Source: an uncultured Allomuricauda sp. (GTDB lineage Bacteria > Bacteroidota > Bacteroidia > Flavobacteriales > Flavobacteriaceae). Taken from it: DNA of 41,539 nucleotides. Made by a program: the position numbers and the translations under genes. The stretch covers positions 1-41,539 of the forward strand of contig NZ_CAKZYF010000084.1 in the NCBI RefSeq assembly GCF_937884665.1, in the 5' to 3' direction. Positions 24,674 through 33,252 of this stretch are shown here, piece after piece; position 1 is the first letter of the stretch; each line of letters starts with the position of its first letter. The notes beneath the pieces were generated by a model that saw only the letters and a list, made by a program, of their open reading frames with translations, was not told where the DNA came from and did not search any database.

Positions 24674-25238
24674 CTACATCAAAAAAATGAACATTTCAAG
24701 CGCATTAGAAAACAAGTACTTTATTATTAAGATTCGGAAACTTTGAGTTATCGAAAGGTCGATTTTTCCAAATGACGTCCCATACTTCTTTTGTTGGTTG
24801 AAATCCCGGAAAAAATTCTTTGACGCGCGATATTTTTTCATTGTCCCCTCTGCCCAAATCACCTTATGTGAATCCAAAAAATCCTCCATGCACTCAAATG
24901 TCCAAATCGTTAACATCGGTTGGCCCTATATCTGCGGCTAACCGAGACATAAAGTATTCCCTGCTCAAGGTGTCAACTGAAATAATGGAGTGTCTATAGA
25001 TTTCATTGACCTTGGATTTTTGTTCATCAGGTATGATGTTGTATTCCACATGGTAATTGTATGGCTTATTCTTTCTGTTTGGAAGTGCACGCGTACGTCC
25101 CAATCATCAGGACGTACTTTGACCCATGGGACATTTTTTTAATCTGTTCTGAGGAATTGAAATTGATGTACAACCTAATGGGTGCGTACCTTGCTTGTCA
25201 ATCTTGTTTTTTCTGAGACCAAAATAAACTTTGAACAT
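24674..25238 (-). pseudogene. Decayed tyrosine integrase (N-terminal part, several frameshifts)
   Basis: Read on the minus strand, ATG 25238 starts MFKVYFGLRKNKIDKQGTHP, which looks like the arm-binding start of Bacteroidetes tyrosine integrases. The frame is lost near the A-run at 25134-25140, and PWVKVRPDDWDVRVHF follows in another frame. A third frame (25103-24894) reads NYHVEYNIIPDEQKSKVNEI up to ADIGPTDVNDLDI-stop. A fourth (24916-24674) reads FECMEDFLDSHKVIWAEGTM, then KKYRASKNFFRDFNQQKKYG and SFGKIDLSITQSF. This last part matches the core-binding (SAM-like) domain pattern of flavobacterial integrases (helix, GT-xKKY, linker, DI/L). The catalytic domain with its R-H-R-Y residues is missing. 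A non-functional remnant is the best explanation. The reading-frame breaks were found by hand translation. Confidence 0.66.
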
Positions 25239-25428
25239 ATTTAAATTGACCTAAATCAGTTAATACACAATAAGTGTTACAGTGAATTCAAACAGCTTTA
25301 GAGAGGAGGAAAGGGGGAATGACTTATCAACAATTCCTTAAAATATCCTTATTCCCATCCTAGTTGAAGTACGCCACAAACTACAGTAAATAAAAGGGAA
25401 CTCCCAATTGTTTTACTTCTTATAATGA

Positions 25429-25443
25429 CCTTGTAGGCCAACA
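25429..25443 (+). repeat. Right tRNA-end repeat (candidate attR)
   Basis: CCTTGTAGGCCAACA repeats the tRNA-Gln 3' end (16336-16350) with one difference. No tRNA body precedes it: upstream bases (TTATAATGA) do not fit the T-loop. Confidence 0.66.
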
Positions 25444-25457
25444 TAAAGCTTAATAAT

Positions 25458-25480
25458 CTCCCTAAGAAAGGGAGTTTTTT
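25458..25480 (+). terminator. Hairpin terminator following the right repeat
   Basis: CTCCCT and AGGGAG pair around a short A-rich loop (25458-25474), followed by six T. Its distance from the tRNA-end repeat (14 bases) is the same as for the hairpin after tRNA-Gln, so one is probably the original tRNA terminator and the other came with the element. The 270 bases after it, up to the next gene, hold nothing I can assign. Confidence 0.7.
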
Positions 25481-25749
25481 ATTGTGGAATATCCATTTTG
25501 CTTTCCCTTGACGTACCGTTCGATTATTTGAGATGGGCTATCCAGCCCAACAGGCGAGTTGGACCCAATATTAAAGGTAAAATGGGTTATTTCTGGTTCT
25601 CTATTTTTTCCCTTAATGAGCATTTTACCTCTAAACTATGGTCCTTTCAAGATGCCTCATAAGTTGTTAACAAAACATTAATTTATGCTTTAATTGTAGT
25701 AAATTACTTACGAATTTTAACCTATTTCTTAACTAAATTGTACATTTTT

Positions 25750-26616
25750 ATGAGACAAATTAAAGTGGTATCTGGAGTTTTATCCATGTTTTTTGCCCTA
25801 AACGCATGTGACACAGACTCCGTTGATACAGAAAACCCACAGGCTACAGGTAATGATTCTGTTGCAATTTCCGAAATCCCCAGATTGGAAGTAACAGAAG
25901 AAGTTACCACGGTACTAAAGCGCAATTATTTTAATACTGGGGAAATAAAAGTTATTGATTTTCATTTACCAGATGGCTCAATAGAGCAGCGGTATGAAAT
26001 TGAAGATGATATTGCCATTTCTAAGGAACAGTATGAGCACATTGCGTCCTTGGACCGTTCCGTAGGTCAATATCATACCAATAATTTGGTGAATCCGCGC
26101 ACCTTGACCATTATCGGTTACACGGGCAGCCCTTTTGCGTTATCCAACAAAGAGCGTACCGCATTGCAGTGGGCGGTCAACAACTATAACCGTTTGAATC
26201 TTAGTATAACATTGAGTTTGACCTTTGGAACCGACTTTGGGGATAAGGATATGGTGGTCTACAACAATACCGTAAACAACCCAGGTAGAAGCGGGGGTGT
26301 TGCTGGTTTTCCAAGTGGGGGCAATCCCAATAAGTTTATCCAGATATATGGATTAAGCGGATTTTCAACGAATGTCAATGAACATGTAATCACCCACGAA
26401 ATTGGACATTCTGTTGGATTTAGGCATACCGATTGGTTCAGTAGACAAAGTTGTGGTGAAAATATAAACGAAGGTACGTTCCCAGATGGAGCTAATCCGA
26501 TTCCCGGGACACCTTCTGGCTTTGACCCTACATCCCTTATGTTGGCGTGTTTTAATAATGGTGTGGATGGTGAATTCAATACTAACGACATAATCGCATT
26601 GAACTTTCTATATTAA
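25750..26616 (+). CDS. M57-type zinc metalloprotease lipoprotein
   Basis: Start taken at ATG 25750 (MRQIKVVSGVLSMFFALNAC), 288 residues; the longer frame starts at TTG. The signal ends in a lipobox (ALNAC, Cys20). The catalytic zinc site is HEIGHSVGFRH: His216, Glu217, His220 and His226, in EHVITHEIGH-SVGFRHTDW. The segment GRSGGVAGFPSGGNPNKFIQI and the end (SLMLACF, then FNTNDIIALNFLY) agree with the dual-action HEIGH (Pfam Peptidase_M57) group. It is a secreted or surface-bound protease of unknown target. It lies just outside the right island repeat; no partner genes are next to it. Confidence 0.86.
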   Translation: MRQIKVVSGVLSMFFALNACDTDSVDTENPQATGNDSVAISEIPRLEVTEEVTTVLKRNYFNTGEIKVIDFHLPDGSIEQRYEIEDDIAISKEQYEHIASLDRSVGQYHTNNLVNPRTLTIIGYTGSPFALSNKERTALQWAVNNYNRLNLSITLSLTFGTDFGDKDMVVYNNTVNNPGRSGGVAGFPSGGNPNKFIQIYGLSGFSTNVNEHVITHEIGHSVGFRHTDWFSRQSCGENINEGTFPDGANPIPGTPSGFDPTSLMLACFNNGVDGEFNTNDIIALNFLY

Positions 26617-26628
26617 GTACTTCGCTTT

Positions 26629-26659
26629 TTTGTGCAACAATGTATTATTTGTATATTTG
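26629..26659 (+). promoter_or_regulatory. Promoter of rimP-nusA-infB
   Basis: TTTG (26629-26632), a 19-base spacer and TATATTTG (26652-26659) match the Bacteroidetes promoter consensus exactly. Transcription would start near 26666, giving a leader of about 60 bases before rimP. Confidence 0.82.
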
Positions 26660-26686
26660 CACCACTGAACGGATAATAGTATTCAT

Positions 26687-26713
26687 GAGGGGACTTTAAG
26701 TCCCCTCTTTTAT
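26687..26713 (+). terminator. Leader hairpin with T-run before rimP (candidate attenuator)
   Basis: GAGGGGACTT (26687-26696) and AAGTCCCCTC (26698-26707) form a perfect 10-base inverted repeat followed by TTTTATT. It has the form of an intrinsic terminator but lies downstream of the strong rimP promoter and only 12 bases before the rimP ATG. It could end readthrough from the M57 gene or attenuate the rimP-nusA-infB operon. Confidence 0.72.
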
Positions 26714-26724
26714 TACTTGATTCT

Positions 26725-27186
26725 ATGTTGAAGGAAAAAGTATCGACATTATTGGAGAGGGCCTTGGAGGAACACCCTTCCTTATTTTTGATAGATTTTA
26801 CCGTAGGCGGGGACAACGTGATTAAGGTGGTATTGGACGGAGATGATGGAGTTAACCTTAGGGATTGTATTGCTATCAGTCGCGCTATAGAGCATAATTT
26901 GGATAGGGAAGAGGAAGATTTTTCCTTGGAAGTGACTTCAGCCGGAGCCACATCGCCACTTCAGATACCAAGACAATACAAGAAGAACTTGGGAAGAAAA
27001 CTAAAAGTCAAGACCCAGGACGCAGAGTTTGAGGGAAGTTTGGCCCAAGTGACCGAAGCACATATTACCCTGGAATGGAAAGCCCGAGAACCTAAACCGG
27101 TGGGAAAGGGAAAAGTAACGGTTCAGAAGCAACAAGACATTGTGTTTTCTGACATAGAAGAAGCAAAAGTTGTATTAAAATTTTAA
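26725..27186 (+). CDS. rimP: Ribosome maturation factor RimP
   Basis: A 153-residue protein needed for 30S subunit maturation. Residues 1-75 match the N-terminal alpha/beta domain: LFLIDFTVGGDNVIKVVLDG, DGVNLRDCIAISRAIEHNL. Next comes the family signature FSLEVTSAGATSPLQIPRQY with KKNLGRKLKV. This Bacteroidetes form reads TSAGATSPL where proteobacteria have SSPGxxRPL. The C-terminal SH3-like domain covers about 85-153. It heads the classic rimP-nusA-infB order, 13 bases before nusA. Confidence 0.94.
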   Translation: MLKEKVSTLLERALEEHPSLFLIDFTVGGDNVIKVVLDGDDGVNLRDCIAISRAIEHNLDREEEDFSLEVTSAGATSPLQIPRQYKKNLGRKLKVKTQDAEFEGSLAQVTEAHITLEWKAREPKPVGKGKVTVQKQQDIVFSDIEEAKVVLKF

Positions 27187-27199
27187 TTGTAATTCAAAA

Positions 27200-28432
27200 A
27201 TGGAAAACCTAGCGCTCATCGAATCCTTTTCAGAATTTAAGGACGATAAGTTTATTGATAGGGTTACCCTTATGGCAATTTTGGAGGAAGTCTTCCGGAG
27301 TGCACTAAAAAGAAAGTTTGGTTCCGATGAGAATTTCGATATCATCATCAATCCGGATAAAGGGGATTTGGAGATTTGGAGAAATCGAATAGTAGTGGAA
27401 GATGGTGCTGTTGAGGAACCGAACGAAGAGATTTCCTTAAGCGAAGCTCGTAAAATAGAACCGGATTTTGAAGTTGGTGAAGACGTATCCGAAGAAGTGA
27501 AATTAATGGATTTGGGCCGTCGCGCCATTTTGGCCCTTCGCCAAAATCTCATATCCAAAATCCATGAGCACGATAATACGACCATTTACAAGCAGTTTAA
27601 GGACTTGGAAGGTGAAATCTACACCGCTGAGGTACACCATATTCGCCATAAAGCCATTATTTTATTGGATGACGAAGGGAACGAAATCATTCTTCCCAAA
27701 GAAAAGCAGATACCGTCCGATTTTTTTAGAAAAGGGGATAATGTAAGAGGGGTAATCGAAAGCGTAGAATTAAAGGGGAACAAACCGGCGATAATCATGT
27801 CCAGAACTTCCCCCATATTTTTGGAACAATTGTTCTTTCAAGAGATCCCTGAAGTATTCGACGGTCTGATAACCATTAAGAAAGCGGTTCGGATTCCAGG
27901 TGAAAAAGCGAAAGTAGCAGTAGACTCCTATGACGATCGAATTGACCCCGTAGGTGCCTGTGTGGGCATGAAAGGATCAAGAATCCATGGAATTGTGCGG
28001 GAATTGGGCAATGAAAATATTGATGTTATCAACTGGACAAACAATTCCCAATTGATGGTAACACGTGCCTTGAGTCCGGCAAGGGTGTCATCAGTGAAAT
28101 TGAATGACGAAAAGAAAACGGCCCAGGTCTACCTAAAGCCAGAAGAAGTTTCCAAAGCAATTGGAAGAGGAGGCCATAACATAAGGTTGGCAGGCCAATT
28201 GACTGGTTATGAGATAGATGTGTTTCGAGAAGGCGTTGAAGAAGATGTTGAGTTGACCGAGTTCTCAGATGAAATCGAAGGCTGGGTAATCGAAGAATTT
28301 AAAAAGATAGGATTGGATACAGCACGCAGTGTGCTGGAACAAGAGGTTGGGGACTTAATCAAACGGACCGATTTGGAGGATGAAACGGTCCATGATGTAG
28401 TTCGTATCCTCAAGGAAGAGTTTGAAGATTAA
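27200..28432 (+). CDS. nusA: Transcription termination/antitermination factor NusA
   Basis: A 410-residue protein that binds RNA polymerase and nascent RNA at pauses and terminators. The N-terminal RNAP-binding domain (about 1-125) has LALIESFSEFKDDKFIDRVT. It is followed by an S1 domain (about 130-200: GEIYTAEVHHIRHKAIILL, GDNVRGVIESVELKG), then two KH domains with ACVGMKGSRIHGIVREL and EEVSKAIGRGGHNIRLAGQL. The C-terminus is short (no acidic repeats as in E. coli), normal for Bacteroidetes. In E. coli NusA autoregulates this operon by acting on leader termination; the hairpin at 26687 could serve the same purpose here. Confidence 0.96.
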   Translation: MENLALIESFSEFKDDKFIDRVTLMAILEEVFRSALKRKFGSDENFDIIINPDKGDLEIWRNRIVVEDGAVEEPNEEISLSEARKIEPDFEVGEDVSEEVKLMDLGRRAILALRQNLISKIHEHDNTTIYKQFKDLEGEIYTAEVHHIRHKAIILLDDEGNEIILPKEKQIPSDFFRKGDNVRGVIESVELKGNKPAIIMSRTSPIFLEQLFFQEIPEVFDGLITIKKAVRIPGEKAKVAVDSYDDRIDPVGACVGMKGSRIHGIVRELGNENIDVINWTNNSQLMVTRALSPARVSSVKLNDEKKTAQVYLKPEEVSKAIGRGGHNIRLAGQLTGYEIDVFREGVEEDVELTEFSDEIEGWVIEEFKKIGLDTARSVLEQEVGDLIKRTDLEDETVHDVVRILKEEFED

Positions 28433-28475
28433 ACTAGTATATTAGCACCGAATTTATAAGGGCAGCAAAAGTTTT

Positions 28476-31187
28476 ATGGCAGGAAACCCAACAATACGAC
28501 TTAATAAAGTTCTAAGAGAGCTGAACATTTCATTGGATAGAGCGGTAGATCATCTGGCCTCAAAAGGCCATGATATTGAGGCACGTCCTACCACTAAAAT
28601 AAGTGATGAGGTGTATCAGGTCTTGTTGGATGAATTCCAGACGGATAAGAGCAAAAAAGTCGCTTCCAAAGAAGTAGGGGAAGAAAAACGGAAAGAAAAG
28701 GAAGCCCTTCGCATCCAAATGGAGCAGGAACAGGAAGAACGGCGATTGGCTCGGGAACGCCGCAATTCGGAAAATCAGGTCATAAAGGCAAAAGCCGAAC
28801 TCTCTGGTCCAAAAACTGTGGGTAAAATTGATTTGGACAAAAAGCCTTCCATCAAGGAACCGGTTGAAGAAACCAAACCACCAGAGGTAGCTCAAAAAAC
28901 AGCGGTGGAAGCAGTTCCACCCGAAACCAATCCTGTAAAAGAAGTATCCCCGGTAACCCAAAAAGTTGAAGAAAAACCCAAGGCGGAAGAAAATCAATTG
29001 GAATCGGGTACAATACAGACCCAATACAAAAAGCTTTCCGGTCCAAAAATAACGGGTGATAAAATCGACCTTTCCAAATTTGAAAGGCCGAAGAAAAAGA
29101 AAGAAGAGCCCAAAAAAGACGGTGCTTCCGCAGATAATGGAACGGTAGATAGGAAAAAGCGTAGAAAACGTATCATTAGCAAAACGGGTCCCCAACCAGG
29201 TGGAAATCGCAATGGGGGCAATCGTGGAAACAACGTTCAGAATAGAAGGGGCGGACCACGCAGTGCGGTTCCTAAAGTAGAGCCTACTGACGAAGAAGTT
29301 CAAAAGCAGGTAAGGGAAACCCTTGAAAAGCTTCAGGGCAAGACAAACAAGGGCAAAGGAGCAAAATATCGTAGGGAGAAAAGGGACCAACACAGACAGC
29401 AAACAGAAAAAGACCTTGAACTACAGGAACTTGAGAGTAAAATTCTCAAGGTGACGGAGTTTGTAACGGTCAATGAAGTGGCCACTATGATGAATGTGTC
29501 CACTACCGAAATCATCTCGGCATGCATGTCTTTGGGCATCATGATGACCATGAATCAACGATTGGATGCAGAAACCTTATCCATTGTTGCTGAGGAATTT
29601 GGATATCAAGTAGAATTTATAACCACCGAAATCGAGGAATCCATTGAGGAAGTTGAGGATGCGCCGGAAGATTTAAAACCGCGGGCACCCATTGTCACGG
29701 TAATGGGTCACGTAGACCACGGTAAGACCTCTCTTTTGGATTACATCCGGGAAGAAAACGTAATTGCTGGTGAAAGTGGTGGGATTACCCAGCACATTGG
29801 AGCGTACGGCGTCACACTGGACGATGGCCAGAAAATTACCTTCCTTGATACCCCAGGTCACGAAGCCTTTACAGCGATGCGTGCCCGTGGTGCCCAGGTT
29901 ACCGATATTGCGATAATAGTGGTAGCCGCTGATGACGACATCATGCCCCAAACCAAAGAAGCCATCAGTCATGCCCAAGCGGCGGATGTCCCGATTGTTT
30001 TCGCAATCAATAAAATTGACAAGCCTACGGCCAATCCAGATAAGATAAAAGAAGGACTTGCGGCCATGAATCTCTTAGTGGAGGATTGGGGTGGAAAAAT
30101 ACAGTCCCACGATATTTCGGCAAAAACAGGTGTGGGTATCAATGAACTCTTGGAAAAGGTATTGTTGGAGGCGGAATTGTTGGAACTTAAAGCCAATCCA
30201 GAACGATTGGCCACAGGTACCGTGGTTGAAGCCTTCCTTGACAAGGGAAGAGGATATGTTTCCACAGTTTTGGTCCAAACCGGAACGATGGAAATTGGCG
30301 ACTACGTTCTTGCTGGAACTTGTAGCGGAAAAGTAAAGGCAATGCAGGATGAGCGCGGAAAAAATATAAAGAAAGTAGGACCCGCAACGCCAGTTTCTAT
30401 TTTAGGTCTGGACGGAGCACCCCAAGCGGGAGACCGCTTTAATGTACTTGAAGATGAACGGGAGGCCAAACAAATTGCGGCAAAACGTTCGCAATTGCAA
30501 CGTGAGCAATCGGTACGTACACAACGACACATAACTTTGGATGAAATTGGCCGAAGGATTGCTTTGGGTGACTTTAAGGAATTGAACATCATACTTAAAG
30601 GTGATGTGGACGGTTCTGTAGAGGCTTTGACGGATTCGTTCCAAAAACTCAGCACAGATGAGATACAAGTCAATATCATTCACAAAGCAGTAGGAGCGAT
30701 AACAGAATCGGATGTATTGTTGGCAAGTGCCTCGGACGCAATTATTATCGGTTTCAATGTAAGACCTATGGGCAATGCAAGAGCTGTCGCCGAAAAAGAG
30801 GAAATCGACATCCGCATGTACTCCATCATTTATGACGCCATTAATGATTTGAAGGATGCCATGGAAGGTATGCTATCTCCTGAAATTAAAGAAGAAATTA
30901 CAGGGAATGCTGAGATTCGGGAGACTTTCAAAATCTCTAAAATTGGCACAATTGCAGGATGTATGGTAACTAGTGGTAAGATTTTCAGAAACTCGCGAAT
31001 CCGTTTAATTCGAGATGGTGTTGTCATACTTACCGGAGAACTTGCTTCCTTAAAGCGTTTTAAAGATGACGTGAAGGAGGTTTCCAAAGGATATGACTGC
31101 GGACTTCAATTAAAGAATTACAATGACATTAAAGAGGGGGATATTGTCGAGGCTTTCCAAGAGGTGGCTGTGAAGAAAACCCTATAA
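28476..31187 (+). CDS. infB: Translation initiation factor IF-2
   Basis: A 903-residue GTPase that delivers initiator fMet-tRNA to the ribosome. The N-terminal small domain ([21 protein letters not shown]) is followed by a long Lys/Glu-rich linker up to about residue 310, then an IF2_N repeat ([21 protein letters not shown]). The G domain has G1 GHVDHGKT (411-418), G3 DTPGHEAF (from 458) and G4 NKID (512-515). Domains II, III and the C-terminal tRNA-binding domain follow ([40 protein letters not shown]). It ends the rimP-nusA-infB operon, followed by a strong terminator 3 bases after the stop. The gap from nusA is 43 bases. Confidence 0.97.
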   Translation: MAGNPTIRLNKVLRELNISLDRAVDHLASKGHDIEARPTTKISDEVYQVLLDEFQTDKSKKVASKEVGEEKRKEKEALRIQMEQEQEERRLARERRNSENQVIKAKAELSGPKTVGKIDLDKKPSIKEPVEETKPPEVAQKTAVEAVPPETNPVKEVSPVTQKVEEKPKAEENQLESGTIQTQYKKLSGPKITGDKIDLSKFERPKKKKEEPKKDGASADNGTVDRKKRRKRIISKTGPQPGGNRNGGNRGNNVQNRRGGPRSAVPKVEPTDEEVQKQVRETLEKLQGKTNKGKGAKYRREKRDQHRQQTEKDLELQELESKILKVTEFVTVNEVATMMNVSTTEIISACMSLGIMMTMNQRLDAETLSIVAEEFGYQVEFITTEIEESIEEVEDAPEDLKPRAPIVTVMGHVDHGKTSLLDYIREENVIAGESGGITQHIGAYGVTLDDGQKITFLDTPGHEAFTAMRARGAQVTDIAIIVVAADDDIMPQTKEAISHAQAADVPIVFAINKIDKPTANPDKIKEGLAAMNLLVEDWGGKIQSHDISAKTGVGINELLEKVLLEAELLELKANPERLATGTVVEAFLDKGRGYVSTVLVQTGTMEIGDYVLAGTCSGKVKAMQDERGKNIKKVGPATPVSILGLDGAPQAGDRFNVLEDEREAKQIAAKRSQLQREQSVRTQRHITLDEIGRRIALGDFKELNIILKGDVDGSVEALTDSFQKLSTDEIQVNIIHKAVGAITESDVLLASASDAIIIGFNVRPMGNARAVAEKEEIDIRMYSIIYDAINDLKDAMEGMLSPEIKEEITGNAEIRETFKISKIGTIAGCMVTSGKIFRNSRIRLIRDGVVILTGELASLKRFKDDVKEVSKGYDCGLQLKNYNDIKEGDIVEAFQEVAVKKTL

Positions 31188-31190
31188 AAT

Positions 31191-31217
31191 AAAATCCTGC
31201 AGCTGCAGGATTTTTTT
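31191..31217. terminator. Bidirectional terminator between infB and the SPOR gene
   Basis: A perfect palindrome, AAATCCTGCAG-CTGCAGGATTT (31192-31213), followed by a T-run on the plus strand and preceded by an A-rich stretch (T-run on the minus strand). It touches the stop codon of the minus-strand gene and serves both convergent genes. Confidence 0.88.
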
Positions 31218-31587
31218 ATTTCGAATCTTTTTCAGGTTTTAAAAGCATCGCATTTGGATACTTTTTACGTACCTCCAAATACTTGCGTTCAGCTTCCAGT
31301 TTTGTTTTAAATTTCCCCAACCTTACCCGATAAGTGGGAGACTCAAACTCAATTTTTGAGTACCATCCAGGAAAATCCTGTTCTATACGGGTCATTAAAT
31401 TTTGTGCCTTTTGATAGCTTCCAAAACCTACTTGAATCTGATAATATTGAGCCTTCGAATTGACCTCGGTATACAGTTTTAGCAACTTGTCTATTTTCGG
31501 ATTTTGTTCAATGGTAATACTATTGCTTTGTGCTGCGACCTTGAAGCTCAAAACTGTCGCAAGTACTAAAAATACTATAGGTTTCAT
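31216..31587 (-). CDS. SPOR-domain exported protein
   Basis: Start taken at ATG 31587 (MKPIVFLVLATVLSFKVAAQ), 123 residues with a clean Sec signal peptide cut after VAA; the upstream extension has no homology. The mature part is mostly one SPOR domain (about residues 45-118): YYQIQVGFGSYQKAQNLMTR, FPGWYSKIEFESPTYRVRLG, KFKTKLEAERKYLEVRKKYP. SPOR domains bind denuded peptidoglycan at septa or growing wall, so a periplasmic wall-associated role is likely. It is convergent with infB and divergent from actA, with its own promoter (31620-31648). Confidence 0.87.
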   Translation of the reverse strand: MKPIVFLVLATVLSFKVAAQSNSITIEQNPKIDKLLKLYTEVNSKAQYYQIQVGFGSYQKAQNLMTRIEQDFPGWYSKIEFESPTYRVRLGKFKTKLEAERKYLEVRKKYPNAMLLKPEKDSK

Positions 31588-31619
31588 ATAATACATTTTA
31601 CAGGAAGCTATAATCGATA

Positions 31620-31648
31620 CAAATATATTTTTTTTAAAATTAAACAAG
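31620..31648 (-). promoter_or_regulatory. Promoter of the SPOR gene
   Basis: On the minus strand CTTG (31648-31645), a 17-base spacer and TATATTTG (31627-31620) fit the Bacteroidetes consensus at the short end of the allowed spacing. The start codon is 33 bases downstream. Confidence 0.6.
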
Positions 31649-31703
31649 TTCAATACCAATTATTTAGAATAGATATAAATTAGTGCTTATAAATCCCTTA
31701 ACA

Positions 31704-31734
31704 TTTCAAAAAATCACGCTATGTCGTATTTTTG
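31704..31734 (+). promoter_or_regulatory. Promoter of the actABCDEF operon
   Basis: TTTC (31704-31707), 19 bases, TATTTTTG (31727-31734). The -7 box is a full match; the -33 box differs by one base from TTTG. The leader to actA would be about 83 bases. Confidence 0.65.
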
Positions 31735-31823
31735 TGCTTAGTTTTTAGTACGGTTATTTGCCCACTTTATTGCAGTAGAGTACAAAAAATCGCACCGAGA
31801 ATTTCAGCAGAAATTACGCAAGT

Positions 31824-33191
31824 ATGAAAAAGGTTTTATACCGCCAACTATTTATTAAAGCTTTAGGTTTTTTCTTCTTACTTTTTTCAACTTCATTTTA
31901 CGCACAAGAAGAGGCTCCTGCCGTGGAGGAGACTCCAGTGGAAGAGTCGAATACTTCGGGGGGTGACGCTGCTAAGGGAAAACAGCTTTTCAATCAAAAT
32001 TGTGCTGCCTGTCATGCACTGAACCGTAAAATGACAGGTCCTGCATTGGCCAATGTAGAGACCCGCTTGTATGAAGAGGAAGGACTTGACAAAGAGTGGC
32101 TATATGCATGGATAAAAAACAGTGCGGGCATGATTGCATCTGGAGATGCGTACGCCAATAAGATTTATGCCGAATACAATCAAGCGGCCATGACCGCTTT
32201 CCCCACACTTTCAAATGAAGATATTGATAATATTTTGGCCTACACTGCGGCACCACCTCCAGCACCCGCTGTGGCCACAACTGCCGCCACTGAGGTAGTA
32301 GGAACAGAAGGCGCGGCCGGCGGCATCTCCAATGAGATTATTTTAGGGGCCTTGGTATTGGTATTCGGTCTTTTGGTGATCATGTTGATTCTCGTCAACA
32401 AAACCTTGCGTCGGATTGCGGAGGCCAACGGTGTAGTACTTGAAAAAGCAAAGGCAGAGAAAACCATTCCCATTTGGAAAGCTTTTGCCCAAAATCAATT
32501 CTTGGTTTTGGTTACAACCATCTTCTTTCTTCTGGGGAGTGCCTACTTTGCGTATGGTTGGATGATGCAAATAGGCGTGGACCAAGGATATGCTCCAATT
32601 CAACCTATCCACTATTCACATAAGATACACGCTGGGGATAACAAAATTGAATGTAAATACTGCCACTCGTCGGCAAGGGTGTCCAAACATTCAGGGATAC
32701 CGGCCTTGAATGTATGTATGAACTGCCACAAATCCATATACGAATACTCTGGAAACCCAGAAGGCCCCAGTCCTGAAGATCTGGCCAACGGATATACCAA
32801 TGAATTCTACACCGGAGAAATCAAAAAATTATATAAAGCGGTAGGTTGGGACGAAGAAAACCAACGTTATACCGGTGAATCGCAGCCCGTGGAATGGGTT
32901 AGAATTCACAACCTCCCCGATTTTGCATATTTCAACCACTCCCAACACGTTTCTGTAGCAGGAATAGAATGCCAAACGTGCCACGGTCCTGTTGAGGAAA
33001 TGGAGATTATGTATCAATATTCACCATTGACCATGGGTTGGTGTATAAATTGCCATAGGGAGACCAATATTAAAGTAGAGGGTAATGAATACTATGAGGC
33101 CATCCATGCCGAACTTTCCGAAAAGTATGGTGTTGAGGAGTTGACCGCTGCCATGATGGGTGGTCTGGAATGTTTTATTTGTTTTTACTAG
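31824..33191 (+). CDS. actA: Alternative complex III subunit ActA (multihaem cytochrome c)
   Basis: A 455-residue protein with signal peptide (MKKVLYRQLFIKALGFFFLL, cut near YAQ). An N-terminal monohaem domain has CAACH (60-64) and distal Met region TGPALANV. A proline/alanine linker and two TM helices (about 172-192, 225-247) follow. The C-terminal multihaem domain has CKYCH (277-281), CMNCH (298-302), CQTCH (383-387) and CINCH (407-411). At the very end, where I expect a last CxxCH-Tyr, the sequence reads CFICFY (450-455), without the His ligand. ActA passes electrons from quinol oxidation toward cytochrome c or oxidase in the periplasm. It is the first gene of the operon. Confidence 0.93.
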   Translation: MKKVLYRQLFIKALGFFFLLFSTSFYAQEEAPAVEETPVEESNTSGGDAAKGKQLFNQNCAACHALNRKMTGPALANVETRLYEEEGLDKEWLYAWIKNSAGMIASGDAYANKIYAEYNQAAMTAFPTLSNEDIDNILAYTAAPPPAPAVATTAATEVVGTEGAAGGISNEIILGALVLVFGLLVIMLILVNKTLRRIAEANGVVLEKAKAEKTIPIWKAFAQNQFLVLVTTIFFLLGSAYFAYGWMMQIGVDQGYAPIQPIHYSHKIHAGDNKIECKYCHSSARVSKHSGIPALNVCMNCHKSIYEYSGNPEGPSPEDLANGYTNEFYTGEIKKLYKAVGWDEENQRYTGESQPVEWVRIHNLPDFAYFNHSQHVSVAGIECQTCHGPVEEMEIMYQYSPLTMGWCINCHRETNIKVEGNEYYEAIHAELSEKYGVEELTAAMMGGLECFICFY

Positions 33192-33252
33192 AATGAAAGA
33201 AGATTAATCGCAGATATATCGTTTGGCATTATTCTAAATATATTGGAATAGT

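Larger units (their letters stand above)
16336..25443. mobile_element. Candidate decayed genomic island in tRNA-Gln
   Basis: The segment is bounded by a direct repeat of the tRNA-Gln 3' end (16336-16350 and 25429-25443, 14 of 15 bases identical, 9,093 bases apart). Each copy is followed after exactly 14 bases by a CTCCCTA...GGGAG hairpin with T-run. A frameshifted and truncated tyrosine integrase (24674-25238) lies 190 bases inside the right repeat. The intact tRNA stays on the left side, as when an element restores the 3' end. Cargo: a LytTR/LytS two-component system and a divergent run of exported proteins, plus degenerate sequence at both ends. No transfer genes are present, so the element is probably immobile. 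Confidence 0.68.

Noticed and set aside
25093..25117. Perfect 8-base inverted repeat GTACGTCC...GGACGTAC with a 9-base loop.
   Set aside because: It lies inside the integrase pseudogene, has no T-run and no gene start next to it; likely accidental.
28560..29402. A 280-codon minus-strand open frame opposite infB.
   Set aside because: It is Phe/Leu-rich because it mirrors the Lys/Glu-rich linker of IF-2; no start context or homology.
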